In this document: piece by piece, positions 40,965-50,140 of the stretch | Numbering within the stretch: the first letter of the stretch is position 1 | Layout: each line of letters starts with the position of its first letter | Source of the DNA: Arsukibacterium sp. UBA5043 | Lineage (GTDB): Bacteria > Pseudomonadota > Gammaproteobacteria > Enterobacterales > Alteromonadaceae | Assembly: GCA_002415085.1 (NCBI GenBank) | Contig: DIBV01000017.1 | Location: 124,001-188,000 of the forward strand | Length of the DNA: 64,000 bases | Direction: 5' to 3' | Translations under genes and position numbers: made by a program | The notes under the pieces: model-generated | Database searches by the model: none | Told to the model about the DNA's origin: nothing | Seen by the model: only the letters and a program-made list of their open reading frames with translations

Positions 40965-41660
40965 ATGAACGAGCCCGGCGCACTGCAGGTATTACTGATT
41001 GAAGATGAGCTGGGTATTGCGAAAAATATCGCCAGCTATATGGAACAAAAAGGCCATATCTTTGATTTTGCCAGCAATGGCAAACAGGGGCTGGCGTTGG
41101 CGCTGCAACAGCATTACGACCTGATCATTCTGGACTTGAACCTGCCGGGTATGGATGGCCTGCAGTTATGCACAGCGCTGCGACAGCGGGCCGACCGCCA
41201 TATCCCACTGTTAATGCTGACCGCCCGCGACAGCATCGATGACAAGCTGGCTGGTTTTCACGTCGGCACCGACGATTATCTGACCAAACCCTTTTCGTTA
41301 CAGGAGCTGGAAGTGCGTTGCCTGGCGTTATCGCGCCGTCATCTGTTGCAACAGCAACACACGATAACCCTGGGACCGTTAGTGCTGGATAAACAGCGCC
41401 GAATAGCCAAACGCGATGGCCAGCAACTGGCGCTAAATGCGATGGGCTATAAAATTCTGCTGCTGTTGGCCGAGGCCTACCCGCAGGTGGTCAGCCGCAG
41501 CGAACTAAGCCGGCAGCTTTGGCGCGATGAGCCGACAGAATCTGACGCGCTGCGCTCGCATATTTATCAGTTACGCACTGTGCTGGATAAGCCTTTTGCT
41601 TATCCGCTGTTAAAAACCGTATTTGGCGTCGGTTTTACGCTGGAGATAACCGCAGCATGA
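40965..41660 (+). CDS. OmpR-family response regulator
   Basis: A 231-residue regulator with a receiver (LLIEDE acidic cluster, phosphoacceptor Asp57 in LIILDLNLPG, Thr in MLTARD, Lys in LTKPF) and a winged-helix domain (LALNAMGYKILLLLAEAYPQ, SRSELSRQLWRDE, LRSHIYQLRTVLDKP). It overlaps the kinase gene by 4 bp (ATGA). The 11-bp direct repeats TTTCAC-N5-TTTCAC before three units of this cluster are its likely targets. Confidence 0.93.
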   Translation: MNEPGALQVLLIEDELGIAKNIASYMEQKGHIFDFASNGKQGLALALQQHYDLIILDLNLPGMDGLQLCTALRQRADRHIPLLMLTARDSIDDKLAGFHVGTDDYLTKPFSLQELEVRCLALSRRHLLQQQHTITLGPLVLDKQRRIAKRDGQQLALNAMGYKILLLLAEAYPQVVSRSELSRQLWRDEPTESDALRSHIYQLRTVLDKPFAYPLLKTVFGVGFTLEITAA

Positions 41661-43030
41661 GCGCAAAAACCCGCAACATCAGCACCAAATTTCACAGTTT
41701 AAGCCGGCGTATCGTCGTGCAATTCTGTATTTTCACCCTGGTGATTTCTGCCGTTTACAGCCTTATTTCTTTTATCCTGATGTACACGCTGGAAGACAGC
41801 TTTATTGAACAGCAATTGCAGCAAGAAGCAGCATACCTCAGTACGCAATATCAGCAAACAGCTAGCTGGCCCGCGCCAAGAAGCCAGTCGATGCAACTGC
41901 ACTTTAGCCGCGACAGCCTGCCCGATGAAATACGCCCAAAAGCGCTGGCAGAGCCAGAACGTAAAGAGTTCTTCGGCCAGCAGGGCAGGCATTATCACTT
42001 GTATACGGTTAGCGCACAGCCAGAAGTGCTGCTGCTGGCAGAGGTGAGCCGGCAATTGCTGGTGCGGCCTATTAGTGGCGGTGTGCTGCAATTTCTGCTG
42101 ATCAGCGCCTTGCTTGTCAGCAGCATTGCCTGCCTTATTGCCTGGTTTGTCAGCCGCCGCACCACCCGTCCGCTGAAACAATTGGCAGCGCTGGTTGATA
42201 GCGCTGCTCCACAACAGTTGCCGCAGCAATTTTCTAAACAATTTGCCAGCCAGTTTGCCAACGACGAAGTGGGCATTTTAGCCCGCACACTGGAGCAAAG
42301 CTTAGGCGGTATCGCCCGCGCGCTTGAGCGCGAAAAAAGCTTTACCGCCGATGTCAGCCACGAGCTACGCACCCCGCTGGCGGTGATTAAAAATACGGTG
42401 GAGCTATGGCAAAGCCAACAAACCGGCTATCAACAAAATACTCAGCAACACACTGCTCACCCACGAACAGAACCTGACGCTGATCAGCTACTAATAACGC
42501 GCATTTATGATGCTGCGGTGCAAATGGAAAAAACCGTGCAAACCCTGCTTATTCTGGCCAGAGAAGAGCATACTGCCGCTAAGCACAGCAGCACGGCACT
42601 GATGCCGCTGGTCGAGCGGGCAATTTTAGATAACAGCATGCTGCTGCAAGGCAAGGCGGTGAGAGTGCAGCTGTGTGACAGTTGCCAGGTCATCATTAAC
42701 GCCAATGCCGACATGCTAAAAGTGCTACTGGATAATCTGCTGAGTAACGCCTTTAAGTACACTGAAGCCGGCGAGATTAGCATTGCATTTAGCGATAACT
42801 GCCTGCTGATCCGCGACACCGGCCCGGGCATAGCGGCCGATATTTACCCGCATATTACCGAAGCCGGAGTAAAAGCCCGGCACAGTACCGGCTTTGGTTT
42901 TGGCTTAGCCATCGTTAAACGATTATGTGAACATCAGGGCTGGCATATGAGCGTTAGCAGCAACCACGGTAACTGCAGCCCCGTTAGAATAAGTACGGGC
43001 ACCATAGTCAGTGTCGGGTTTAGTCAGTAA
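41657..43030 (+). CDS. EnvZ/QseC-type sensor histidine kinase
   Basis: A 457-residue membrane kinase: TM1 (about 19-43), a periplasmic region of about 95 residues (44-138), TM2 (about 143-166), HAMP-like linker (RRTTRPLKQLAALV), HisKA with His235 in FTADVSHELRTPLAVIKN, and HATPase_c with NLLSNAFKY, DTGPGIA and GFGFGLAIVKRL. The periplasmic domain is short and has no recognised ligand motif. A Gln/His-rich insert lies between the DHp helices (QNTQQHTAHPRTEPD). The 3' end overlaps the convergent secreted-protein gene by 11 bp. Confidence 0.92.
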   Translation: MSAKTRNISTKFHSLSRRIVVQFCIFTLVISAVYSLISFILMYTLEDSFIEQQLQQEAAYLSTQYQQTASWPAPRSQSMQLHFSRDSLPDEIRPKALAEPERKEFFGQQGRHYHLYTVSAQPEVLLLAEVSRQLLVRPISGGVLQFLLISALLVSSIACLIAWFVSRRTTRPLKQLAALVDSAAPQQLPQQFSKQFASQFANDEVGILARTLEQSLGGIARALEREKSFTADVSHELRTPLAVIKNTVELWQSQQTGYQQNTQQHTAHPRTEPDADQLLITRIYDAAVQMEKTVQTLLILAREEHTAAKHSSTALMPLVERAILDNSMLLQGKAVRVQLCDSCQVIINANADMLKVLLDNLLSNAFKYTEAGEISIAFSDNCLLIRDTGPGIAADIYPHITEAGVKARHSTGFGFGLAIVKRLCEHQGWHMSVSSNHGNCSPVRISTGTIVSVGFSQ

Positions 43031-43784
43031 GGCTGGGCTGACCGACATAGCGGTAATCTGAGAAGGTGTCGGTTGAGACTTCATCAATTTGCGTAAAAAA
43101 GGCAAAGGTGCCTTTCATCCTCATTTGTTGCTGTTGTGGCAGTATTGCATTGTCGATTTTAGTAAAGCGCAACGTCAGGTTAAACTCGCTGATATTGGCA
43201 CTAAACAGCGGCGAAAAGTGTGCGGTATTGCTAATGTCAATGCTGTCGATATAGTGCTGTTGCTTATTATAGCGTAGCGAGCCTTGCAGTTTTTTACTGA
43301 CATCATTACCCAGCTGACTAAGATACACCCCAAAACTGGCCTGGAGATACTGCGGGCTGTCAAACGTCAGCTGCAAGCTATCGAGTTGAATCAGCTCACT
43401 TAGCGTCACCGAAAAACTCTGCTGCCCAGCCGCTTTGGCCTGCTGCTGTTTCGCCCTAGCAAACTTTCGATGCTGTTTGTTATCCGGTGTGCGGCCATTA
43501 ATGCTCAGCAACTGCCATTGGTTGTCAGGTGCATTTGCCGGGTCATACAGCTCGATACTGCTGCTGATATCGCCCTCTTCGTTTTCATAGCGATCAATTC
43601 GATAAGCCCAGTCCCGCCGCGATCGTTGCTCAAACTGGCTAATTGCAGCTGCAATAGTGCTTTGCAAATCTGCAGCAGTGGGCTGTACATTCAGCGTCTG
43701 CTGCGCGGTGCCACTGATATCTGCTGCCTGCAGCTGCGCCGCCAAGCCAACGCCAAGCAGCATCCGATAATATTTTTTAGCCAT
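43020..43784 (-). CDS. Secreted protein of unknown function in the TTTCAC regulon
   Basis: A 254-residue protein with a short signal peptide (MLLGVGLAAQLQA before ADISG). The mature part starts with a helical stretch and then beta-rich text (LQLTFDSPQYLQASFGVYLS, GSLRYNKQQHYIDSIDISN, FNLTLRFTKIDNAILPQQ, MKGTFAFFTQIDEVS). It has no Cys and no known motif that I can name. A copy of the TTTCAC-N5-TTTCAC repeat lies 52 bp upstream, so it should respond with the ABC exporter. It may be the exporter's partner or substrate; this is inference. Confidence 0.75.
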   Translation of the reverse strand: MAKKYYRMLLGVGLAAQLQAADISGTAQQTLNVQPTAADLQSTIAAAISQFEQRSRRDWAYRIDRYENEEGDISSSIELYDPANAPDNQWQLLSINGRTPDNKQHRKFARAKQQQAKAAGQQSFSVTLSELIQLDSLQLTFDSPQYLQASFGVYLSQLGNDVSKKLQGSLRYNKQQHYIDSIDISNTAHFSPLFSANISEFNLTLRFTKIDNAILPQQQQMRMKGTFAFFTQIDEVSTDTFSDYRYVGQPSLTD

Positions 43785-43835
43785 ACTTATGCCTTATTGA
43801 TAAACCAAACAGGCTCGCAACATAATGCAGGGCTT

Positions 43836-43852
43836 GTGAAACCGCCGTGAAA
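43836..43852 (-). promoter_or_regulatory. Direct repeat TTTCAC-N5-TTTCAC, site 3 (secreted protein)
   Basis: On the minus strand TTTCACGGCGGTTTCAC, 52 bp upstream of the ATG at 43784. Same hexamers, spacing and distance to the start as sites 1 and 2. Confidence 0.75.
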
Positions 43853-43978
43853 TGATAATGTCAGCAGCGAATGCAATGGCAAGGCAGGCAAACTGCAACG
43901 GACTACCCGCTCCAGCACATCAGCCGTAAGCCAGCTTTTTGTGTGCTATAGCCGACCATTGGGTTGTCACGTTGCGTG

Positions 43979-44443
43979 TTAGTTCAACTGCAGCAAATCC
44001 CATTTATTGCCGTATAAATCCTGAAATACGGCCACAGTGCCGTAACTTTCTGCTCTGGGCTGTTCATTAAACACCACGCCTTTGCCCTGCATAGCATGAT
44101 AGTCGCGCCAGAAATCGTTGGTGTGCAAAAACAAAAATACCCTGCCGCCCGTTTGATTGCCTACCGCCACTTGCTGCTGCTCGTTGCTGGCTTTGGCTAA
44201 CAGTATATGGCTGCCGTTGCTGTTGGGCGGTGCAATTTCAACCCAGCGCTTACCGCCGCCCAAATCGGTATCGGCGACCAGGTTAAATTGCAGCTTAGTG
44301 GTATAAAACGCTATAGCGTCGTCGTAATCGGCGACCAGCAGCGCTATATTGCCGATGTTCTGTAGTACTGGTTTGTCTTGCGCTGGAGCTGTGTGTACTT
44401 CTGATTGAACTTCTGATTGAACTTGGGGTTTACGCTCAGACAT
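43979..44443 (-). CDS. VOC-family (glyoxalase/bleomycin-resistance) protein
   Basis: A 154-residue protein with one VOC module pair: NIGNIALLVADYDDAIAFYTTKLQF, LGGGKRWVEIAPPN, GRVFLFLHTNDFWRDYHAM and YGTVAVFQDLYGNKWDLLQL. The metal His/Glu positions are only partly clear. The substrate is unknown. The N-terminal tail has a repeated QSEV unit (KPQVQSEVQSEVHT) encoded by a short tandem repeat, which may be variable in length. Confidence 0.85.
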   Translation of the reverse strand: MSERKPQVQSEVQSEVHTAPAQDKPVLQNIGNIALLVADYDDAIAFYTTKLQFNLVADTDLGGGKRWVEIAPPNSNGSHILLAKASNEQQQVAVGNQTGGRVFLFLHTNDFWRDYHAMQGKGVVFNEQPRAESYGTVAVFQDLYGNKWDLLQLN

Positions 44444-44682
44444 GTGTTTGCTTCCAGGTTATTGAGGGGCCATTCTAACGCAACTATGACAGCGGGTGGA
44501 AACCAGCAAGTGTTGTCAGAGAATTGTTTACGCCATATTTATTGCACCGCAGAGAATATCCACCACATTGCCTGAAATACGTTATATTTAATTGAACAAA
44601 ATGTAGCGTGTTTCGTCTGCTTTTATGTAGTAGCAACAAACTGGCAGCTTTTAACTTGTCTAAGCAACAATAAGGATGAATT

Positions 44683-46776
44683 ATGAAAAAGCATATTGAT
44701 CATACCGACCCCGCCAAAAACATAAATTCAGCACGCGGTAATGGCGGTGAAACTCACCAGAAAACAGACAAGCGCACCCAGGCGCTGACGACTCAGCAAG
44801 GTGTCGTTATCACTGACAACCAGAATTCGCTGAAGGCAGGCAGCCGTGGCCCTACTCTGCTTGAAGATTTTATATTACGGGAAAAAATTAATCATTTTGA
44901 TCACGAGCGTATTCCTGAACGCATTGTCCACGCTCGCGGCAGCGCCGCCCATGGCTATTTTCAGCTGACTGAATCATTGCAAGAGTATACCAGCGCAAAA
45001 GTACTGTGTGATACCGATAAAAAAACTCCCTTATTTGCCCGCTTTTCTACTGTAGCCGGCAGCAAAGGCTCAAAAGACACGCCGCGTGATGTGCGGGGTT
45101 TTGCCGTAAAACTTTATACCGAGCAAGGTAACTGGGATTTGGTGGGGAATAATATGCCTGTATTCTTTATCCAGGATGCCATTAAATTCCCGGATCTTAT
45201 TCATGCAGTAAAACCGGAACCCGATCGCGGCTTTCCGCAGGCAGCCTCTGCTCATGACACATTTTGGGATTTTGTTTCTCTCACGCCGGAAACAATGCAC
45301 AACGTGATCTGGCTGATGAGTGATCGGGCTTTGCCACGCAGCCTGCGAATGATGGAGGGGTTTGGCATTCACAGTTATCGTTTGCTCAACCAGCAGGGTA
45401 ACAGTACCTTTGTCCGGTTTCATTGGAAACCCGTGCTGGGTGTGCAGTCGACCACATGGGATGAAGCCGTAAAAATATCAGGAGCCGACCCTGACTATCA
45501 TCGGCGGGATTTATTTGAGGCCATTGAGCGAGGTGACTTTCCTGAATGGGAATTGGGTGTTCAGTTATTTACTGCAGAGCAAGCCCAGCAGTTTCCGTTT
45601 GATCACTTAGACGCCACCAAACTTATACCAGAGGAGCTGGTGCCGGTTAAAATCGTTGGTAAAATGGTGCTCGATCGTTATCCGGATAACTTTTTTGCTG
45701 AAACAGAGCAAGTAGCATTTTGCCCTTCTCATGTGCCGCCGGGCATTGATTTTAGTAATGACCCGTTACTGCAAGGTCGACTGTTTAGTTATCTCGACAC
45801 CCAATTATCTCGTTTGGGTTCACCTAATTTTGCCCAGTTACCCATTAATGCCCCCAAGTGTCCCTTTGCCAACATGCAGCGCGATGGCCAGATGCAAATG
45901 CAAGTGCCCAAAGGCCGTGTTGCCTATGAACCGCAAAGTCTGGACCCGGATATGCCACGTGAAAGCGCCAAAAGTGGCTTTAGCTCATTCGAAGAGCAGC
46001 TTGATGATGGCGTAACAGGCCGCGTTCGGGCAGAAAAATTTGCCGACCATTACAGTCAACCGCGGATGTTTTATCGCAGTCAAACACCAGCAGAACAGGC
46101 CCATATTGCCTCGGCCTATGCTTTTGAACTGGGCAAAGTGGATACGCCGGATGTACGGTGCAGGGTGCTCAGTCACCTGCGGCTTATTGATGAAAATTTA
46201 GCCAGCCGTGTTGCGGCAGCACTTGGTATGAAGTTACCAGCAGCAGCTGATGCTGCCGCTGCCGCTGCCGTACAGGATCTTGCTACCTCTGATGCGTTAC
46301 AAACTATCGGCCTGACACCGGCGCGTTTAACAGGCCGGCAAATTGGTATACTGATTGCCAAAGGCTCAAAGCACAGCGAAATTAAAAAGTATCAGCACGC
46401 CTTAGAAGCTGAGGGCGCCAGTATAAAGCTGGTGGCACCGGGGCGGGAGGTTGAGCTTGACGATGGCACATGTCTGCAATCTGCTGAACGTATTGCCGGC
46501 GCGCCGTCTGTATTTTTTGATGCGGTGGTTAGTATTATTATGCCTGAACAAGCCAAAACATTAGCCAACGATAGCTCAACCCTGGATTGGTTTACCGATG
46601 CGTACGTGCACTGCAAAGCCATAGCGTATTGCGGCGCGACTGATGAATTTATTTTAAGTAAACTGCCTCTGGAAAAAGACGCTTATATCAGCCCACTGGC
46701 GGATATTGATACCTTTATCAATAATGCCAAATCGCGTTTGTGGGATCGTGAGCCAAGGGTGCGTGATCTGGCGTAA
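44683..46776 (+). CDS. katE: Large-subunit catalase (HPII type)
   Basis: Breaks down hydrogen peroxide. The 697-residue protein is a clade 2 catalase: catalytic His83 in RIVHARGSAAHGYF, FSTVAGSKGSKDTPRDVRGF, heme-side signature RLFSYLDTQLSRLGSPNF with the Tyr ligand, and a C-terminal DJ-1-like domain (RQIGILIAKGSKHSEIKKYQ) that sets HPII-type enzymes apart from small catalases. It is somewhat shorter than E. coli KatE. AAGGATG precedes the ATG. The 240-bp upstream gap holds no clear regulator site. Confidence 0.95.
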   Translation: MKKHIDHTDPAKNINSARGNGGETHQKTDKRTQALTTQQGVVITDNQNSLKAGSRGPTLLEDFILREKINHFDHERIPERIVHARGSAAHGYFQLTESLQEYTSAKVLCDTDKKTPLFARFSTVAGSKGSKDTPRDVRGFAVKLYTEQGNWDLVGNNMPVFFIQDAIKFPDLIHAVKPEPDRGFPQAASAHDTFWDFVSLTPETMHNVIWLMSDRALPRSLRMMEGFGIHSYRLLNQQGNSTFVRFHWKPVLGVQSTTWDEAVKISGADPDYHRRDLFEAIERGDFPEWELGVQLFTAEQAQQFPFDHLDATKLIPEELVPVKIVGKMVLDRYPDNFFAETEQVAFCPSHVPPGIDFSNDPLLQGRLFSYLDTQLSRLGSPNFAQLPINAPKCPFANMQRDGQMQMQVPKGRVAYEPQSLDPDMPRESAKSGFSSFEEQLDDGVTGRVRAEKFADHYSQPRMFYRSQTPAEQAHIASAYAFELGKVDTPDVRCRVLSHLRLIDENLASRVAAALGMKLPAAADAAAAAAVQDLATSDALQTIGLTPARLTGRQIGILIAKGSKHSEIKKYQHALEAEGASIKLVAPGREVELDDGTCLQSAERIAGAPSVFFDAVVSIIMPEQAKTLANDSSTLDWFTDAYVHCKAIAYCGATDEFILSKLPLEKDAYISPLADIDTFINNAKSRLWDREPRVRDLA

Positions 46777-46921
46777 ACCTGGCGACTGATTAGCGGCTAT
46801 TGAAACTTAAAGCTCAGCCCTTGGGGTGCGCTTTAGGTTTCAAAGCAGTTGTTGCTGTTACGTTATTCCCTCTGTAACGTAACCACTACCGTTGATGAAA
46901 GCCGCTATTTCCAGCCAAAGG

Positions 46922-47503
46922 TTAGTCTGTCACCTGATAGTGAATGGGCTTATAGGAAAAATTGTTTGACTGACCCGCAGAACATGCCGTTAGTCCGACA
47001 ATTAAATCCATTTTGGCTTTGAAAATAGTGTAGTCGCCAGCTTTACTTTTCGGAGGTAAAACCCGGATCCGGCCTTTCTCATCGACGGCAACATTCATAA
47101 AAGTATTGAAAGTAGTACTGATAAGATGCTCGGGAATACCATAATCGGCAAAGGCATTAACTAAATTACCGTAACAGCCGGGTACCGCCTCTTCGTCGGG
47201 ATAAAAATGGCTAAAGGTATCCTTGCTGCAGGGGGTGAGCAGAAAGTCGTGATCCTCCACCTTATCTTCGATAATTTCAAACATCTCGTTGCTGAAATTG
47301 GAATACAGTTTACTACCCTGGCAAAAGTGCAGCGACTCGTTGTAATCAAGCGAGCGCCCCGACGACAAGTATTCGTGAAAGTTATGCTGGTTAAAACAAT
47401 ACAGATCAGCCACCTGCTCACCTTCAGGATCAATGACCTTTAGTAACTGGCCTGCTTTCATGCTAAATGCGGTGCCACTTCTGGGCATTATTACCTTACT
47501 CAT
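46922..47503 (-). CDS. DUF1989-family (urea carboxylase-associated type) protein
   Basis: A 193-residue protein of the DUF1989 family: GQLLKVIDPEGEQVADLYCFN, LHFCQGSKLYSN, HDFLLTPCSKDTF, GCYGNLVNAFADYG and STTFNTFMNV. Conserved Cys and His residues suggest metal binding. Relatives are associated with urea carboxylase or amino-acid metabolism, but none of those genes is here. ATG at 47503 has AAGGAG; it overlaps the YqcI-like gene by 8 bp, so the two are coupled. Confidence 0.82.
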   Translation of the reverse strand: MSKVIMPRSGTAFSMKAGQLLKVIDPEGEQVADLYCFNQHNFHEYLSSGRSLDYNESLHFCQGSKLYSNFSNEMFEIIEDKVEDHDFLLTPCSKDTFSHFYPDEEAVPGCYGNLVNAFADYGIPEHLISTTFNTFMNVAVDEKGRIRVLPPKSKAGDYTIFKAKMDLIVGLTACSAGQSNNFSYKPIHYQVTD

Positions 47504-48206
47504 TGTGTCTCCTTGCTGAGAATGGACAGCGCCACTCAGCGCCGACTGCCCGGCCACTGTATTGGCGCGCTTCTGAAACTTCACCGTGATCAGCCAGTAC
47601 AGGGTTTGGCTTACCACAAAATACAGCGTCATTTTTGCGGATTTGTTGCCGCATACTATAAAATTTATTCTGTTCTTTCAGCTGTTCGAACTGGTTATGC
47701 AGATTAAAAACAATAGCCGGGTAGCGAAACTGCCGTGACTTACGCTGACTATACGGATTTAAACCAATAATAAAAAACGCTTCGCCTCCCAGGCTAAAGC
47801 TGAAATGAGTCTCTGCCGGTATATCACTTACCCGGCTATCCCAGTTAAAACGTTTGCTGTCTTTATTGTGCAGTGCCTGTAATCGTGCCCACAGTGCGCG
47901 TTCAAAACCGGCATCGCTGCCGGTATCAGAGCCCGGGAATACACAAACCAGGCTGAAAAAAATATCATTTTGCTGCTTAAACTGAGAAATAAACTGATAA
48001 ATGCAGTGTAAAATTGCCTCATCGTCTTTTTCGCTGCTGATATCCCTGAATTTATGAAGTTCAATCCGGCGTTTGTTGCGCGCTATTTTCGCGCCGACAC
48101 ACGGATAACCGTGCTGGGTTATAAACTCATCAAAGCATGCCAGCCACTCCGATCCGTCATCCTGATTCATCAGCTTATTAGTTGGCTTAATTACCGCGTG
48201 TTGCAT
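47496..48206 (-). CDS. YqcI/YcgG-family protein
   Basis: A 236-residue protein of the YqcI/YcgG group: YPCVGAKIARNKRRIELHKF, SLVCVFPGS, FERALWARLQALHNKD, FFIIGLNPYSQRKSRQFRYPAIVFN, ending RQYSGRAVGAEWRCPF. Function unknown; some fungal and actinobacterial relatives occur in biosynthetic clusters. ATG at 48206 has GAGG 6 nt upstream. It is the first gene of the pair with DUF1989. The 48207-48621 gap upstream is AT-rich and shows no supported gene. Confidence 0.82.
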   Translation of the reverse strand: MQHAVIKPTNKLMNQDDGSEWLACFDEFITQHGYPCVGAKIARNKRRIELHKFRDISSEKDDEAILHCIYQFISQFKQQNDIFFSLVCVFPGSDTGSDAGFERALWARLQALHNKDSKRFNWDSRVSDIPAETHFSFSLGGEAFFIIGLNPYSQRKSRQFRYPAIVFNLHNQFEQLKEQNKFYSMRQQIRKNDAVFCGKPNPVLADHGEVSEARQYSGRAVGAEWRCPFSARRHNE

Positions 48207-48621
48207 AAGACACCTCTGCAGTATCATCCATATCTGTCAACTGCTGAGGCGAAATGCATGCCAGAAAGCAGCCTGTGAGGTGAACAAGCACATCCGGGAA
48301 ATAACAATATTTATATCAATAACTTAATAAATACGGCAAAAAAACAGTAGTTGGCCGCGCCAGGCAAGGTTACAAATTAATGGAAAATAATTCAAAAAAT
48401 TGTATATTTTTCTGTTTTAACTCAACTTAAGATCTGGAGGGTTGCTAAGAAGGTTGAACGATGCCTTGATTACAGCTGCTGGACAGCTGCTGGTTTTGGC
48501 TATATGTTTACTGGTGCCACGGGCACTGGCAGCAGCTTAACGCTACGAAAATTCAGGCGACAGAAGGTTGTCTGAAGACAGCTGATTTTCAATAAGCTGG
48601 CGACTACGCATGTCTGCCCCT

Positions 48622-50037
48622 TTAGGGTGTGCTGTTCTCTGCCAGCCGGGCGGCGGCAATATCCGCTAACAAGCTATCAAGCTGCTGCCGGCTTAACCAC
48701 TGGCCGCGCACCATCACACCGGCTGGCTGATTCAGCACGCCCAAATTGTCTAACGGGTTACCGTCCAGTAACAACAAGTCAGCCCGCTGGCCGGCTTTTA
48801 CCTGGCCAAACTGATCTTCATCACTAAAATACTCACCAACCAGCACGGTGCCACTGCGTAAAATGTCGTAATGACTCATGCCTGCTTCTGCCATTTTCGG
48901 TATTTCCCGGCGTAACGATAAACCCGGCACACTGAATAGTTGCGGCGCGTCGGTGCCCAGTAAAATGGTTACCCCGGCCCGGTATAGCTCGCCAAGCAGC
49001 ATACGGCGGTTTTCAGCATGCAGTGCAGCGGTCTCCCCCGTATAGTAACTGCCACTGGCTTGCTGCAAATAGCGCTGCCAGCCGGCGATTACCCGCGCTG
49101 GCATATATTTAAGCTCCGGATAAGCCTGCAGCTTTTCACTATCGGCAGCGCCGATAATGGTTTGCCATAATGCTTCGGTAGGCACTACCGCCACGTTATG
49201 TTGTTTGGTCAACGCCACCAGCGGCGCCATATCTTCAGGGGTTAACACCGTAGCAAAACCATCCAGCGCCGCCATATAGCCATCGAGATGATCGATAGTC
49301 CGACTACCCAAAGTGATAGCCTGCTCAATGCCAACCGCCTCCGGCACATGGCCGGCAAAATCAATATTTTGCTTATTGGCTTCAGCCGCTATCGCCTGAT
49401 AATGCTCCAGGCTTAAACCAGGGTGGATTTTCAACAGGTCCCAGCCTTGCTGCTTATGTTCACGCACCCGCTGCCGCGCTTGTTCAATCGACGTTACCGT
49501 GTGCTGATTAAAGCTGGGGCCGGCCAGATACAAGGTCGGGCCAAGGCGCTTACCCGTGGCGATATCCTCTTTAAGCTGCAACTGCCGGTCATGGCCCAGC
49601 ATACCGCGCACGGTAGTAACGCCTCCGGCCAGGTACAGCGTTAATACATCGTCCAGATAGCGCTTGGGCACACCACTGAAATCAGCCAGCGGCGGCACAT
49701 GGCCATGCATCTCGGCCAGGCCTGGCATCAGGAACCGGCCGGCGCCGTCAATCAGTGTTGCGCCTTGCGGTATTGCAAGCTCGTTAGCAGGGCCAACGGC
49801 AATAATCCTGTCGCCTTGCACCACTACGCGCTGCTTGCGCAGCACCTGCTGTTCAGCTGCAACCGGCTCGTTATACATCGGTAACACATGCACCTGGTCA
49901 AATACGAAATAACGTTGTTGAACTGATGGTTCAGCTTGCTCAGCCTGCTTGCTTTGCGCGGCAGCGCTGACAGACGGCAACGCCAGAACCAGCACCATAA
50001 AATAACTACACCGGAATAATAATGTTTTCAGTAACAT
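48622..50037 (-). CDS. Exported metal-dependent amidohydrolase (imidazolonepropionase/prolidase-like)
   Basis: A 471-residue protein with a signal peptide (LLFRCSYFMVLVLALPSVSA). Metal-site motifs are MPGLAEMHGHVP (HxH), a Lys region in GWDLLKIHPGLS, IDFAGHVPEA and IDHLDGY, and the Asp in LLGTDAPQLF. The C-terminal text GQVKAGQRADLLLLDGNPLDNL is common in this family. Some relatives cleave dipeptides or N-acyl amides; the substrate is not predictable here. ATG at 50037 is chosen since the signal peptide follows it; a longer frame would add unlikely residues. Confidence 0.88.
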   Translation of the reverse strand: MLLKTLLFRCSYFMVLVLALPSVSAAAQSKQAEQAEPSVQQRYFVFDQVHVLPMYNEPVAAEQQVLRKQRVVVQGDRIIAVGPANELAIPQGATLIDGAGRFLMPGLAEMHGHVPPLADFSGVPKRYLDDVLTLYLAGGVTTVRGMLGHDRQLQLKEDIATGKRLGPTLYLAGPSFNQHTVTSIEQARQRVREHKQQGWDLLKIHPGLSLEHYQAIAAEANKQNIDFAGHVPEAVGIEQAITLGSRTIDHLDGYMAALDGFATVLTPEDMAPLVALTKQHNVAVVPTEALWQTIIGAADSEKLQAYPELKYMPARVIAGWQRYLQQASGSYYTGETAALHAENRRMLLGELYRAGVTILLGTDAPQLFSVPGLSLRREIPKMAEAGMSHYDILRSGTVLVGEYFSDEDQFGQVKAGQRADLLLLDGNPLDNLGVLNQPAGVMVRGQWLSRQQLDSLLADIAAARLAENSTP

Positions 50038-50140
50038 GGTACCGTGCCTTATGCCGTCATCAGAGCTTGCTATGATGAACAACCCTCTGTATTTTGGCAA
50101 TGCCTGATAAAATGATGAGCAATGCCAGATATGATGTTTG

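Noticed and set aside
48301-48330. FNR box AATAT-N4-ATCAA in the AT-rich gap
   Set aside because: First half-site is poor and no gene is placed to use it.
48442-48540. Frame LLRRLNDALITAAGQLLVLA... ending ALAAA in the gap before the amidohydrolase, resembling a signal peptide
   Set aside because: Only a TTG with the ribosome site touching it could start it; too short and unsupported.
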